Part shown: positions 9,766-20,852 of the stretch, one piece after another
Numbering within the stretch: the first letter of the stretch is position 1
Layout of the letters: each line of letters opens with the position of its first letter
Assembly: GCA_907163375.1 (NCBI GenBank)
Contig: CAJQUW010015335.1
Location: 67,001-131,000, forward strand
Length of the DNA: 64,000 bases
Origin: Prostheceraeus crozeri
Lineage: Eukaryota > Platyhelminthes > Polycladida > Euryleptidae
Reading direction: 5' to 3'
The notes under the pieces: generated by a model
Databases searched by the model: none
Seen by the model: the letters and a program-made list of their open reading frames with translations, nothing else
Told to the model about the DNA's origin: nothing
Made by a program: the position numbers and the translations under genes

Positions 9766-11014
9766 AAGTGAAGAGACCCTGACGTTGCGAAAATTGAGAA
9801 TAACCCGATGTCCTATCTGTAAATTGCCTTATCAAAAAGATCGTCTGAGAAGGCACATTTATAATTCACACCATCTAATATATAAAACAAAAGAAGAGAT
9901 AAAAGCAAGTGAAGAGTTCATCTATGCATGCCTATGCGGAGAAACACTCGATGGAACGGTGGATAGGAAGACAGCTCAACAATTTGCGCGTCAACATACC
10001 CATATTTTAAACGAGCGAATGGAGGGAGAAAATGTGAGGAAACTCAACTATATTATTCAACAGCATGTTCCGAGTTCCTCTTTGAAGGTGTCCTCTACGT
10101 TGACAGGACAAGATCGTCAATTATCACCCACCTCACGTCGTGCAACCCCCTTGCGACCCCCTCAACCTATGAATACAGATTTGGATGCAGACGATAGTCT
10201 AGAAGCACTCATTCGACCTTCTCCAGCGGATCATCGCACCTTAGCAACACCTGATCCGTCTCACGCTATGCTGCAAGCTGTCGTGAAAGGTATGGTTGAC
10301 GATCGAGCCAGAGTGGATGCTCCCCCGGATCCCACCCATACGATCCATCAAATACAAGAAGAATTGAATCGATTGCCGTCCGATGTGTTAGCCATGGCTG
10401 CGAATGAGATTCATATGACTCCTCTATCGTTAGAGAATATTCAACCCACACTAAGTCATGTGACATTTGATAACTACCCAGGTCCGGTCAATGATCACAA
10501 CAGTTATGTCCAAGCCATGTCGAACACAGTGGGAAATCCAAAGGTTGATCAACAAGAATCAAGAGAACCTTGCCAACAACACTCGGTGGGGGTAGGAACC
10601 CCTTAACAACAACACTCGGTGGGGGTAGGAACCCCTCAACAACCCATGGACACACACCCCGTGGAGGAAAGAATGTTTTACCCAGTCAATTCACCTGTCA
10701 TTGACAACTCCCACGAGTACATTATTCAACTGAACAATTTGAAAAACAGCGCCATTGTTCAACTGTTGAACGATTCTATTCGTCTCCATGAACGTCATTT
10801 AAATGCTCGCAAACGCATCTTGCACGTGTTGGAAGATGCATTTAATCAACACATTCATGAACCCAATCGTACAGATGGCAATGGAGACTATTTGGATGAG
10901 ACATTGGAAAGCATGCGTGACTTGCTGACTCAAAAGGAAGAGTTTATTGCCCACTTAACCAACCAAAATGCAGACGTCCACGCACGCTACATGAATTTGG
11001 TGAACGCCATGTAA
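9746..11014 (+). pseudogene. C2H2 zinc-finger protein region, about one break
   Basis: The region begins MKGGARESEETL. It soon shows a zinc-finger pattern, CPICKLPYQKDRLRRHIYNSHH, with Cys-x2-Cys and a His pair. A long Pro/Ser/Asp-rich, probably disordered middle follows. The last 120 residues look helical and coiled-coil-like (LNNLKNSAIVQLLND). A 30-bp direct duplication lies around 10,574-10,637. TTTAAG 37 nt before the ATG at 9746 supports this start. It may bind DNA or act as a scaffold; function is not known. Frame is open in two blocks. Confidence 0.45.
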
Positions 11015-11049
11015 ACTAAGTTATGTGGGATAGAGGATGATAGACAAGA

Positions 11050-11445
11050 ATGACGTGTCAGTGTGAATCATGTTCAAGTCGACGTCAGGACTTTACCAAT
11101 GTACTGAAATCCCTAAGTTCAGGGATAGGATGCTCGAAAAAGAAAATTAACCGTCATCTCGATCAATTGCCTGAGGAATATGTCAAGGATATGCAAGCAC
11201 TCATGAGCAGAATGCGAGAGAATCCAGGGAAATTAACACCTTTACAGCACGAGTTTATTCAATCTTACAAAGGAATTCTCCGCAAATTTGTGAAACCACC
11301 CCCTCAAACTCGCAAATACTTGGGCCAAAAACGGAAATTTAACAAGAAACAAATCCCCTTCGCACAAGCCTATGCCATGGCATATCACGATAATCCAGCA
11401 GCTTTCAAACAAGCCTTACATGCATCGATCGGCTCCGAACACTAA
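11050..11445 (+). CDS. Small basic Cys-containing protein, unknown
   Basis: A 131-residue frame starting MTCQCESCSSRRQDF, giving a C-x-C-x2-C cluster, then a basic middle (GQKRKFNKKQIPFAQ). ACTAAG lies 35 nt upstream of the ATG. A weak resemblance to the N-terminal half of the pX-like protein of element B (basic helix with KL-P-Q-F/L-KRY-like spacing) was noticed but is not convincing. A virion core role is possible, not shown. Confidence 0.5.
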   Translation: MTCQCESCSSRRQDFTNVLKSLSSGIGCSKKKINRHLDQLPEEYVKDMQALMSRMRENPGKLTPLQHEFIQSYKGILRKFVKPPPQTRKYLGQKRKFNKKQIPFAQAYAMAYHDNPAAFKQALHASIGSEH

Positions 11446-11478
11446 GTAAACCATACCCACGTCATCAACAATATCATC

Positions 11479-11841
11479 ATGGACACTGTTCAATCCATAG
11501 CGAACACACTTTCAACAGCTAACGGAGGAGATTTAAAATGTTCACTCATTGGTTCATTCAAAGAAACCCTATCACAATTCTTTACACTCGTCATATTCAT
11601 TTTGGTTACCCTCTTATCTGGTCGAAAAATGATGAAAGATATCAAAAAACGTAAAGATAGTGGAAAACCCTTACTCGATGTGGAAGTCGTCAACTATGAT
11701 ATGTCCAAAACACCTATACTCAATCCCACCAAACCGCACAATGAAATTCCCATGAAATCGAACGATTTATCGAAGTGTGTGAATAAATCACGTTCACACA
11801 GTAAAATTCCTATGAAATCAAACGATATACCGAAGATTTAA
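11479..11841 (+). CDS. Single-pass membrane protein, unknown
   Basis: A 120-residue frame with one clear hydrophobic segment at about residues 34-47 (FFTLVIFILVTLLSG), followed by a basic patch (RKMMKDIKKRKDSGK). That charge pattern favours N-outside/C-cytosolic insertion. The tail repeats EIPMKSNDLSK / KIPMKSNDIPK, encoded by a DNA repeat that continues past the stop codon. ACTAAG lies 38 nt upstream. Membrane association is predicted from sequence; role unknown. Confidence 0.5.
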   Translation: MDTVQSIANTLSTANGGDLKCSLIGSFKETLSQFFTLVIFILVTLLSGRKMMKDIKKRKDSGKPLLDVEVVNYDMSKTPILNPTKPHNEIPMKSNDLSKCVNKSRSHSKIPMKSNDIPKI

Positions 11842-12125
11842 AGGTGGATTTTCCCATGACATCGTTAAAAATACTACGGATTTGATGTGTTATTTTCCCA
11901 TGATATCAATCGATTCACTGTGACTTTGAAGAACACACTCTGTTACAAATCCTCGTAAAATCAGGTGATTTATCGAGAATTCTGAGGTACTTTTCCACAC
12001 CAAATCGACTGATGTTATCGTAAAATGACTCAGCAAATTCCTATGAAATCAAGCGTTATCTCGTGAATTTGACCTACAAAAAGGGACAAGTCCCGTACAC
12101 CACCAAAAATGAATGATTCATCGTG
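11746..12125 (+). repeat. Degenerate iterated repeat, consensus near TTCCYATGAAATC
   Basis: About seven imperfect copies of TTCCYATGAAATCRAACGATTTATCG occur, for example at 11,746, 11,806, 11,849, 11,890, 11,955, 12,038 and 12,105, with spacing of roughly 40-80 bp. The first two copies are inside the membrane-protein frame and the rest are noncoding. The array ends just before the CCAAT/TATA promoter at 12,140-12,211, so it may be an upstream regulatory array or a replication-associated repeat; neither is shown. Confidence 0.5.
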
Positions 12126-12130
12126 AATTT

Positions 12131-12241
12131 CATGGAGCACCAATCAGAGCACTTGTAGGCGTGGGTGTCAACCAATGAGAAGAAATTTTCCCACGCTCAA
12201 CTCTATATAAACTGAGCCATTTCAGTCATTTTCATTCAGTC
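12131..12241 (+). promoter_or_regulatory. CCAAT/TATA promoter of the 507-aa gene
   Basis: Sites in order: GGAGCACCAATC at 12,135-12,146, GCGTGGGTGTC near 12,160, a second CCAAT at 12,172, TATATAAA at 12,204-12,211, and the ATG at 12,242. GGAGCACCAATC and GCGTGGG also occur, inverted, at the polymerase promoter near 28,840. The A-type YTARG motif is absent here, so this looks like a different (perhaps early) promoter class. Confidence 0.65.
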
Positions 12242-13765
12242 ATGGGTAAACGTACGAACACGTTGGAAGCTCCTCTCGCGAAGAAGGTGAAAGTCACGTA
12301 TTCGTCAGATACACCGACATCGAAGCCAGTCTTTGTTGAAGCGACGGAACCCTATTTCCATACGAATGGGAAAGCCGAGAAGAACTATCTTACCAAGGCA
12401 CATCCACAGTTGGAGCCTCTGCCCATCACACGTCTGGTATTGGGCAAGAAATGGAATAACACTGGATATTATCCCATTCGCGGAGAGAATGCGACGATGG
12501 ATGCGATGGATTGGCAATCACGACGAGAAATCTCAAAACTCGTGTTTGCCACGGGATTTTATGGATGGCGTGCACAAACGTACAATAACACTGGGTACGG
12601 TTCCGATCAACTCACCTCCCTCTTCACCATTTCTCGAGCCGTCTCACGCGATCTGGAGACGTTGGAAGATGCGATACAATCCCTCTACAAACAAGTCCAA
12701 CCCGAATCTGCCTACAACTTCACCTCCTGTCTCGGTTATGTACACAAGAAATCGGCCTACGACAGTGTCTTTATGAAGCTGAAGCAGGACAAACCCATCT
12801 TCCTGATGAAGGAGAATGGAAAGAACAAGAAGGTTAGTTTGGCCAATATTGAACATCTTCTTTCCAATATCAAGGCGAATACCTTCCTTCAAGCAAATAC
12901 CATCTTCCGCGTCACAGGCATATACTGTAATCCACAGACAAAGACTCTGAAACTGTGTTTTACTGTGGATCAAATCCAAGTCCGTATCAAACAGGCGGAG
13001 GAAGGTCAGAGCACAGCGGTGGAGGAAAAGAAGAAGAAGACAAAGCTGACACTCGATATAAAGAAGGCACACATTCCCTCCAGTGGTTTATTTAATCTGA
13101 TACACATGGTGCAACCTAAACAGGACATTGATTGGGAGGAACTCAAACACTTTATAGATGATCTCGATCATTTATCCCAATCAGAGGACAGCACTGCACT
13201 TATGAAACAAAAGGAGGATGAGATGACAAGCATGCTTTCTCAAAGGTGGAGTGCTCAACCCACGGAGGAGGAGGATTGGAAGATGATGCGGACGGATTAT
13301 GCCAAGGCGCAAGCACTCGGTGTGTACATTCACATCCGGGAAGAGTCACACGCGCTGCATATCTTTGACGGTAATCAAATACAAGCCGAGAAATGGATCA
13401 ATCGATTCCTCGAAATGTTCAAGGATATGGTGGAACACAAACAGGAGAGTCAGTGGTATGTGTCATCCTCATGGTACAAAGCAGGACAGTGTGTCAATGA
13501 GAAGTGGTCTGTGTTGAACTATATTGAACATTATTTCATTGTGCGTAGTGCCTACGAAATCCATCGTCGCGCCTTTCCCAACATGTTGAAGGAAGCATTT
13601 GCACGATACAATATGAATCCTCTTACCAATGACATGGAAAGGACATTGATGAGTGAATTGGAGACTGCTCTTGAAAACTCGCTCTTTAAGACATGTACGC
13701 GTGGACGTTTTATTCCACCTCTTCTTTATTCTGGAAATGATTCTATGTCTTGGAAACTATTTTAA
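12242..13765 (+). CDS. 507-aa protein, unknown, candidate early nuclear protein
   Basis: One open frame of 507 residues starting MGKRTNTLEAPLAKKVKVTY. The N-terminal AKKVKV resembles a monopartite nuclear localisation signal. The middle contains a Lys-rich charged stretch (VEEKKKKTKLTLDIKK) and an acidic helical region. No catalytic motif was recognised. A CCAAT/TATA promoter of the polymerase type precedes it, so it may belong with replication genes; a single-stranded DNA-binding or regulatory role is only a guess. Its position between the membrane protein and the ATPase has no obvious counterpart in element B. Confidence 0.6.
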   Translation: MGKRTNTLEAPLAKKVKVTYSSDTPTSKPVFVEATEPYFHTNGKAEKNYLTKAHPQLEPLPITRLVLGKKWNNTGYYPIRGENATMDAMDWQSRREISKLVFATGFYGWRAQTYNNTGYGSDQLTSLFTISRAVSRDLETLEDAIQSLYKQVQPESAYNFTSCLGYVHKKSAYDSVFMKLKQDKPIFLMKENGKNKKVSLANIEHLLSNIKANTFLQANTIFRVTGIYCNPQTKTLKLCFTVDQIQVRIKQAEEGQSTAVEEKKKKTKLTLDIKKAHIPSSGLFNLIHMVQPKQDIDWEELKHFIDDLDHLSQSEDSTALMKQKEDEMTSMLSQRWSAQPTEEEDWKMMRTDYAKAQALGVYIHIREESHALHIFDGNQIQAEKWINRFLEMFKDMVEHKQESQWYVSSSWYKAGQCVNEKWSVLNYIEHYFIVRSAYEIHRRAFPNMLKEAFARYNMNPLTNDMERTLMSELETALENSLFKTCTRGRFIPPLLYSGNDSMSWKLF

Positions 13766-13821
13766 GCTATGTTTGATACATGATGCATCGAATATATGTC
13801 TGACTTTCATGATTTGACAAG

Positions 13822-14467
13822 ATGGATTTCCGTTTAGAGAATGACTCATCCATGATTGTCTCGGGTCCTAGTAAATCGGGAAAGACCACGTTTGTGGTGA
13901 ATATGATCAAGAACCGTCATACTTTATTTAAAAAGCCCATTCGTAATGTCTGGTGGTATTATGGGATAGAAAGTCCATTTCATAAAGAGTTACAAGAGGT
14001 GATCTTGAATATGGGTGTCCCTACCCAAGATGATTTTGATCAATTGCAAGAAAATGATTTAATTATTCTCGATGATTTACAACAGGAATCTCAAAACAAT
14101 GAAACTGTGACGGGATTATTTTTAAGAGGATCTCATCATAAACGGTTTTTCGCAGTACAAATCACACAGTATTTGTATGGTGATAAAGAACAACGTATTC
14201 GTAATGGCAATGTCCATTATTTGGTCGCGTTCAATAATCCGAGAAATCAACAACAATTAGCTCAATTCATGGGAAAAAATGCTCCCAAAAGTCAATATGA
14301 GCGTTGTGCATGATATATTAACGACATTGGTTCAAAAGTATAGGAATTATGCCTACCTCTTTATTGATTTCACTACAAATTGTCCGTTTGAGTACCGATT
14401 TCGCACCAACTTATTTAATCCACCTATGATTGTGTTTAAGTTAAGCAAAAGACCCAATAAAACGAAA
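13822..14467 (+). pseudogene. FtsK/HerA-type packaging ATPase
   Basis: Walker A is GPSKSGKTT near residue 15, and Walker B is LIILDDL. A conserved GSHHKRFFAVQITQ block, which may carry the sensor residues, and YLFIDFTTNCP toward the end follow. This is the genome-packaging ATPase of Polintons, adenovirus-like and PRD1-like viruses, which pumps DNA into the capsid. The protein of element B (41,736-42,358) starts with the same MDFRL and shares every motif. Frame interrupted about once. The end runs in frame into the next gene, whereas in B the two are separated by an ATGA overlap. Confidence 0.85.
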
Positions 14468-14875
14468 ATGGACTTTAGTGAATTAGTGGTGGTTCCCAAA
14501 TCTGACATGAATGAACACACCGGTGGCGGACAGCAAATGGGCGGAGGTGGTGACAGTAGCCAACTGATGTCGACCATGTTGCAACGTCAAACGGAAGATC
14601 AGAGGGTGAGAACCATGATGATGACTCCTCAACAAGCCCATCTTGACCGTATTGCACGAGAGATTGTGCGTCACCGTCCTTCCGCCAATGATATCGCTGC
14701 ATGGAACGCCCGGTTGTATTTGTTCGATAAATTTCGTCGCCAATTTTTCAATTTGGACAATGATCATGGGAAGCGAATGGAAAAACCTCTGCTCACGCAC
14801 ACCGCAAAACCTTCGCTCACGCACGCCGCAAAACCCCCGCTCACGCACGTCGCAGATCCACCCGTCCTCAAATGA
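14468..14875 (+). CDS. Gly-rich minor protein after ATPase
   Basis: A 135-residue stretch from MDFSELVVVPKSDMNEHTGG, with a Gly-rich linker, a helical middle (QAHLDRIAREIVRHRP) and a repetitive tail. TTTAAG lies 33 nt upstream of the ATG. It occupies the same slot as the 42,355-42,969 gene in element B, which opens with the similar MIVIPQDEY. Known Polintons also carry an uncharacterised gene here. Function unknown. Confidence 0.45.
   Translation: MDFSELVVVPKSDMNEHTGGGQQMGGGGDSSQLMSTMLQRQTEDQRVRTMMMTPQQAHLDRIAREIVRHRPSANDIAAWNARLYLFDKFRRQFFNLDNDHGKRMEKPLLTHTAKPSLTHAAKPPLTHVADPPVLK
14782..14853 (+). repeat. 24-bp coding minisatellite, three copies
   Basis: Three tandem 24-bp repeats with GCTCACGCAC at 14,791, 14,815 and 14,839. 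They encode an eight-residue repeat of the form KP-x-LTH-x-A at the C-terminus of the preceding gene. Confidence 0.8.
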
Positions 14876-14993
14876 TCGAAAGGGAAAGTCGTCAAACCTT
14901 CGGTTGTCACCTCTCCCAAGACGAAGCGTTCTCCATTGAAATCATCCATCAATACTCGTTTAAGTAAAAAAGGAGTTCTTGAATTGGGATCCT

Positions 14994-15134
14994 ATGGCTC
15001 ACCATTCAGGTAATGGCAACGGCAGCCGCGCCAATTGCCTCCTCATTCTTATCGCGTATCTTTGGACGTTGTTGCGGCCAAGGCAACGCAGACGACAGTG
15101 CAGAGACACAGTACACCATCACGGCGAGCTTTAA
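14994..15134 (+). CDS. Possible 46-aa membrane peptide overlapping integrase leader
   Basis: A short frame MAHHSGNGNGSRANCLLILIAYLWTLL (split for reading: first MAHHSGNGNGSRAN, then a hydrophobic NCLLILIAYLWTLL), followed by a basic RPRQRRRQCR. TTTAAGTAA lies 35 nt upstream. Another frame from 15,013 encodes a Cys-containing ORF (SRIFGRCC). Which is used is unclear. The equivalent region in element B holds a Cys-rich ORF (43,049-43,264), so some overlapping small gene may be conserved in position. Confidence 0.25.
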   Translation: MAHHSGNGNGSRANCLLILIAYLWTLLRPRQRRRQCRDTVHHHGEL

Positions 15135-15199
15135 TTGTTGTTCCAACGGGAATACCGCCTATCTTCAACCCCCACGTCAATGCCAAGCAGATTGTGTCG

Positions 15200-16288
15200 A
15201 TGGAGGACGTGTTGCACAAGATTTATTACACTCCCAAACATCCCGCTGGCTACGGAAGCGTCAATGCATTTGCTGCTGCTTCACATTATTCAAAAACAAA
15301 AGTCAAACAATGGTTAATGCGTCAACCGACCTACACCCTTCACAAATCTCGATTGCATCGTATTAAACCCTTGCACCCGTATCGTGTACGCGGTCCGCAA
15401 ATTCAATTTCAAGCGGATATTGTCGATTATCAAAAGTATGCACAGCATAATCGTGGCTACAAGTATATTCTCATGGTGATGGACATCTTTACACGCAAAG
15501 CCTGGGCATTCCCTCTCAAGACCAAGAGTGCCAAAGAAGTGTCGGGGGTTTTAGAAGCCATTTTCGCAACCATTCCCACCTCGCAACGACTACAAACGGA
15601 TCAAGGCCGTGAATTTTATAACCGACCGGTGAAAGACGTCTTGGACAAGCACGCTATTGAATTGTTTTCCATCTACAGTCCCTATAAATGTGCTCATGTC
15701 GAACGATTGAACCGTACTGTCAAGAATAAATTGGAACGTATCTTTACAGCCACCAATCACAAGAATTGGGTGGATTATATCGCAGATGTCATGTATGCAT
15801 ACAATCACAGCACCCATTCATCCACAGGTTTCGCCCCGATGGATGTGAATGCCTCCAATACCGAGGAAGTGAAACGAAACAATGCGAAACGTCTCCGACA
15901 AAACTATAAGAAGTTTGCAGTCCCGGGGAAGACTATCCCTGTGGGAGCACGGGTACGTATTTCACGTGATAAAGGAACGTTTGGACGAGGGTATGAAGCG
16001 AATTGGTCGACGGAAGAGTTCATTGTCTCCAACATTCTCAAGAACCCTCATGGTACCAAAATGTACAAGATCAAAGACTTGAGTGGAGAAGAGATCAAAG
16101 GATCCTTTTATGCTCAGGAATTACAAGTGATTCATCGGGAGGAAGAAGTCTATCAAGTGGACAAAGTGCTCAAGACCCGACGTCGGAATGGACGACCAGA
16201 ATATTTTGTGCACTGGCAAGGTTATCCGGCCTCGATGAACTCATGGGTGACAGACTTAGAACCTCTAGGTAATGTACGCCGCTATTGA
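15200..16288 (+). CDS. Retroviral-type (DDE) integrase with chromodomain
   Basis: The core catalytic triad is visible: Asp in FQADIVD, Asp in LQTDQGREF and Glu in HVERLNRT. The N-terminal part carries HPAGYGSV and a helical DNA-binding-like region. After an SH3-like beta segment (GARVRISRDK), the C-terminus is a chromodomain (YQVDKVLK ... EYFVHWQGYPASMNSWV). It inserts the element into host DNA; the chromodomain may direct it to chromatin marks. The frame extends upstream to 15,035, but homology with the integrase of element B begins near the ATG at 15,200. It looks whole. Confidence 0.92.
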   Translation: MEDVLHKIYYTPKHPAGYGSVNAFAAASHYSKTKVKQWLMRQPTYTLHKSRLHRIKPLHPYRVRGPQIQFQADIVDYQKYAQHNRGYKYILMVMDIFTRKAWAFPLKTKSAKEVSGVLEAIFATIPTSQRLQTDQGREFYNRPVKDVLDKHAIELFSIYSPYKCAHVERLNRTVKNKLERIFTATNHKNWVDYIADVMYAYNHSTHSSTGFAPMDVNASNTEEVKRNNAKRLRQNYKKFAVPGKTIPVGARVRISRDKGTFGRGYEANWSTEEFIVSNILKNPHGTKMYKIKDLSGEEIKGSFYAQELQVIHREEEVYQVDKVLKTRRRNGRPEYFVHWQGYPASMNSWVTDLEPLGNVRRY

Positions 16289-16297
16289 TTTGTAATC

Positions 16298-19200
16298 ATG
16301 CAGGAACTGCATGACGAACAGCATGTGTACTTGTTGAGCAATACTCAACCCCATTTGTATGACAATAAAGCCAATCATTTCTTTACACGACTGGAAAATC
16401 CACTTTTTATTCCTAAAGGAGAAACATGGGAAGTAAGCTTGAAAGAGTTTGGGTATGTGAATAATGTGGATACGATTCCCGAAGATTGTTATATTACCGT
16501 GGGGAAAATGGTGGATACGAAAGATTTGAAGACCTATTTGCCTTATTATACGATGGAAGGGACCAATGTGGTCCGTCGTCACACCATTTTTGAATCCGAT
16601 GAGGAAGTGAAACGAGTCCCCATGATCACAGCGTTGGAATTATATACACGCCGCACCATTTCCAACATGATGACTGTCACGACACATCCATCCTACTTGT
16701 ATTATGGATGCAATGGCATAGGGGAAGCAGATGTCTATGTGATTGACATTGTCCCATTTTCCCTGTTTCAAATCAAGGAATTCTCCGCCTTTCATTACGT
16801 CCTTGTGTTTTCCCCTCATTTGGCGGCCTCACTCTTATTGGACAAATGTGTCTTTCATTTATCGTTGAAGGATGTCGTTCGGATCCATACACGTCTCTCC
16901 ATTCATCGAAAGGAATGTGACGTAAAGAAATATCCCGCCCATGACTATTGGTTCAGTGTGATTCCCTTACACCGCTGCCATTTTGCCAAACATGGGATTG
17001 AAAGGTTGATGGGAAATAAAATCTCAGTGCTCAATTTATTCAAACAATTAAAATGGTTTGGTGTGGGGAAATTAGTGTTTCATTCGTCCAGCAGTTTGTC
17101 CTTTCATGTAAATCATGCTTCCAATTATACATTGTCTGCGATGGATTATGGAATCCTCTCCGAATTGCAGAAAATAGCCACTGTTACCATGGCACCCCCA
17201 GTGACCTATCAGGATATACAACCCCTGAGTGATGATACGACACGTGCTATGTGGATGTGGACGGATACCTTTGTGAGTTCTCTCAAACGCAATGCAAAGG
17301 CACCTCCTATTCCCAGAGGGCATATAGGCCTGTTTCATAATCTTCGCACCCTTCTTCCTAAACTGAGAGCGTTGATGAAATCCGTGAGAATGTACCAACA
17401 CACCTTTTTCCGAATGCAACATTTGGCTTCTAAAAAATGGATTGCTTTACCAACACGCACCACGAAAAATCAATTTATTTTCCCAGTGGAGTTCCTCAAT
17501 CCACTCACCCCAAAAGAACGTGAAAAGAAGTATCCACATCCCAAGAAAAAACATGTGTCATGGTTCAGAAACCGTATTGATCAATTGTATGACAAGATTG
17601 ATACACAGTTACACAAGATCGATCCTACCCTCCATATAGCCGATGCTCCTGATTTAGTCACCACCCGTTTCTTGCCTACCTATATCAACACACTGAATGC
17701 AAAGTACCGCAACATGATGCGACACCTACGTCAACACAAGATGGAAGGTGTTTTAGTCTCTAAACGATTCGGAGCCAAGAAGCGATTGATTGATTCTGTC
17801 TTATTGAAAAATGTTCGAAAATCGATTCAAAAGGAACAAGGTACAAAACGGCCCATCATTCATCATTTAGTTCATTCCCATCCTAAAGATAGGAAAGAAA
17901 ATGTATTGGCCAGTGGTGCGGATATGCAGTATGAAACGGGACAACATGCACTTCCCTTCACACCTACGGAAAAGTATCATATCTACAACACGTATAATGT
18001 ATTTGCCTATCATAGTTTGGTGGATTTGATGGAGTTGTATGGGACTATTCTCCATGATTTTGAAGTGAAACAGGAACGGTTGGCAACGTTAAGAAGGAGG
18101 GTGAAAGAATTCAAACCCACTGCAGGAACTGACAATCTTGACGAGATCGTTCGTGAACGAGATAGGGTGAATGCAGAAGTGACTGTGTTGACATCAGATC
18201 TTTGTCAATTAATCAAGGAGAACAAACTGTTATTTTATGTGTCTAGACCTGAATCGTTTTATTACAAGAATTTAGAGAGTGATAAGACATGGAGATCTAT
18301 CGTCCCCACAGGTTATTATTCGTTGGAAACCTATTTGAATACCACCTTCCCCACCCCCATGACATGGACCATTACATCCATGTCCTAGCATTATGAACCG
18401 ACCATCGATTGCACGGACGATATGGAAATCAAGATGGATCGGCAATCTAAAGCCTATGAGATTTTCAAAGCAGAAGAAGTAGCTACCTACGTGTGGGACG
18501 AATGGATCTTGGAATTCCCCCTCAGCACGATTCATGTTCCCTCCTTTATCCTTCAGAAACAAACCATGGAATTGGACACTCTCTTTGAAAAGAAGAGTGT
18601 CCCCTATGCATTGAGTGGGACCCATGTCTTGCTTCTAAACGGAAAACCGACACCACAGTATAAGACCGAGGATAAGAAGCATCCCAATATTCTCAACATC
18701 AAACATGGCGACTATTTTGAGATTTTTCATACCCTATCTCATCTCCCTAGTCCATTACGATTCAATTTACCCACGAAATACTATACCCTCCAATCCTTTG
18801 TGCAAGCTTTCAATCAAGCCATCCCCCTGCCTGATATGGTGTGGGTGACGTATACAACAGTGTGTGTCTTTCACGTGCTTCACTTTAAAATCGCGGAAGG
18901 GTATGGGTTGAAAATCAATCCCCTACAACTCTGGCAACACATGTTGAATCATAGTTATGAATATGGTATGTTCACCTATCATGAACAAACCTTTATACAC
19001 TCGGAAGCGCCAGAACATTGTTCTGCAAGTTACCGTCGGTATCAACAACGTCCAAAACATGTCACCCATGGGATGACATTACACATCTATGGTTTACCGG
19101 AATATACCTTTGATTATGACAAAGGATAGAACCACACCCTCGACACCCTCTTCCCATGCAAAGGGAAGGAATTGGATCGCTTGTTTCAGAAATCCTATTT

Positions 19201-20143
19201 TCCTTATACTTACGAATCGAAGGAGCTGTTGGCCAATACGTGTTTACAATCCTACTTGTTTGGAGATAGACTCTCTGATAAGACATTGTATTCACCCGCT
19301 GTCGCGTATCAAGAAGGATCCACCCTGAAAGTCTGCAAAGATAGATTGACTTCCTTTATTGGATGGTTCAGTGAGGATATGCAAAAGCTCATGACGACCA
19401 TGATGGAACGCTGGCAAGAAAACATGTTTTATCTAGTGGATGGTATGGTGTTGGTAGTGGATGTGGGAAAACAAGATATTCAATCGGTGATGGTGAATAC
19501 ACATCCCACACCTCGCCCTTTTCTTCATCTCTATAGCAAGACCATGAAACCGTTGCACATCTATGACCACATGATTCGGCAAGGTTACATCAACCCCACC
19601 CTGGACATTGCTACCTCGTTTTATCGTGTCTACATTCCCAAAGGGAGTTATACCTTGGAAGGACTCTTTTCCAAACTCCAGGTGAATTTACAGGCGTGGA
19701 CGGATGTATCCCTCTCTCTCTCGAAAGATCATTATTTGACGGTGAAAACCGCGGAATATGCCTTTATTGATTTTGGAGAAGCGTTGAGTTATCGTATAGG
19801 TCTACCCCAATCCTATTATGGACCCAATACATAGATGACAACACTCTCTCCCCTCAGCATAACTCCCAATTCCTTCAACATTATCGTCTATTGTAATATT
19901 GTGGCGGAAAGTATTGTGGGAGGACAACGTGAACAAATATTGAAAATTCATCCCATTGAAGAGAAACAACGTTTGGGGGATATGGTGTCGTATGAAGTGT
20001 CCAATATTGATTATTACCCCATTTTTACATCAGCTATTGATGAGATTGAAATTCAGTTGCGTGGTGATGATGGCGAATTTATTCCGATTCATGAAGGACG
20101 ATCCTATTTCAAACTCCATCTCCGTCGTAAGGAGACTAGGTAA
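16298..20143 (+). pseudogene. Large 'WEVG'-type structural (vertex/fibre-like) protein
   Basis: The start (VYLLSNTQPHLYDNKANHF ... ETWEVSLKEF) and the far end (IDEIEIQLRGDDGEFIPIHEG ... LHLRRK) are the two hallmarks of a common Polinton structural family, also seen at 20,168, 47,870 and 49,307. Between them a module of the form YY-T/S-L-x-S/T-F/Y-L ... N recurs about three times. The span, near 1,280 codons, is much larger than the 465 residues of the relative in B. It has about three breaks. TCTAGG lies 34 nt before the ATG. Assignment as a vertex, penton-like or fibre protein is inference. Confidence 0.6.
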
Positions 20144-20167
20144 ATGGGGACAGAGTGACACTCAACC

Positions 20168-20823
20168 ATGCATGAGGAAACGATTCACTTGTTGAGTAAT
20201 GCTCAGCCCAATTTGTTTCCTGAAAATAGAGCCAATCATTTCAAAAATCGCTTGGTTCCTTCCATCCCCATGGTCCATGGGGATCAATGGGAAGCCGGCA
20301 TCTCCGTCGTCAATTTCATCAATACCCTTCAGACAATACCCGTGGATGGTGTTTGAATCAGAATCGACAGCATGGTCACAATTTCCACTTTTCTATCACT
20401 ACATTGGCGCCTCATGTCCATGTTGTCTCAGTGGTCGTACCCACACACTACAGTATGAAACTCCATCCTTTGCTCAAAGACATTCTTGGGTTTAAAACAG
20501 ACTTACTCACTTCCTCACAGCAAACGACTGCCCCTTTGAATTTGAATGCCTTCACCTACAATACTCTCTTGTATTGTAATATTGTAGGCTATCATTATGT
20601 AGGAGGTATGAAAACAAACTGTATGTGTGTGATTCCCTACACGGGGAAAGATTATGGAGATAGTATTCATCATGAATTCCAGAATGTCACCTATCTCCCT
20701 GTGAAAAGTCAACATGTGCAAGATATTGAAATCAAACTCATGTCGGATGACGGTCATCCCATCCCTATGACAGACGGACGGTCCTATGTAAAAATGCATC
20801 TCCGACGTCGCGCAATTAAGTAA
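20168..20823 (+). pseudogene. Second, short 'WEVG'-type structural protein
   Basis: It begins HLLSNAQPNLFPENRANHF with DQWEAGISVVNF and ends IEIKLMSDDGHPIPMTDGRSY ... MHLRRR, the same start and finish as the preceding gene but with most internal modules missing. About one break. ACTAGGTAA lies 33 nt upstream. A duplicated, shortened paralogue next to the large one mirrors the two paralogues in element B. Confidence 0.6.
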
Positions 20824-20852
20824 TTGTCTTTTCCCAAGCACATCAAGACACG

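Noticed and set aside
11050-11445. Homology between this basic protein and the pX-like protein of element B
   Set aside because: Similarity is limited to basic and helical composition with no conserved hydrophobic tail.
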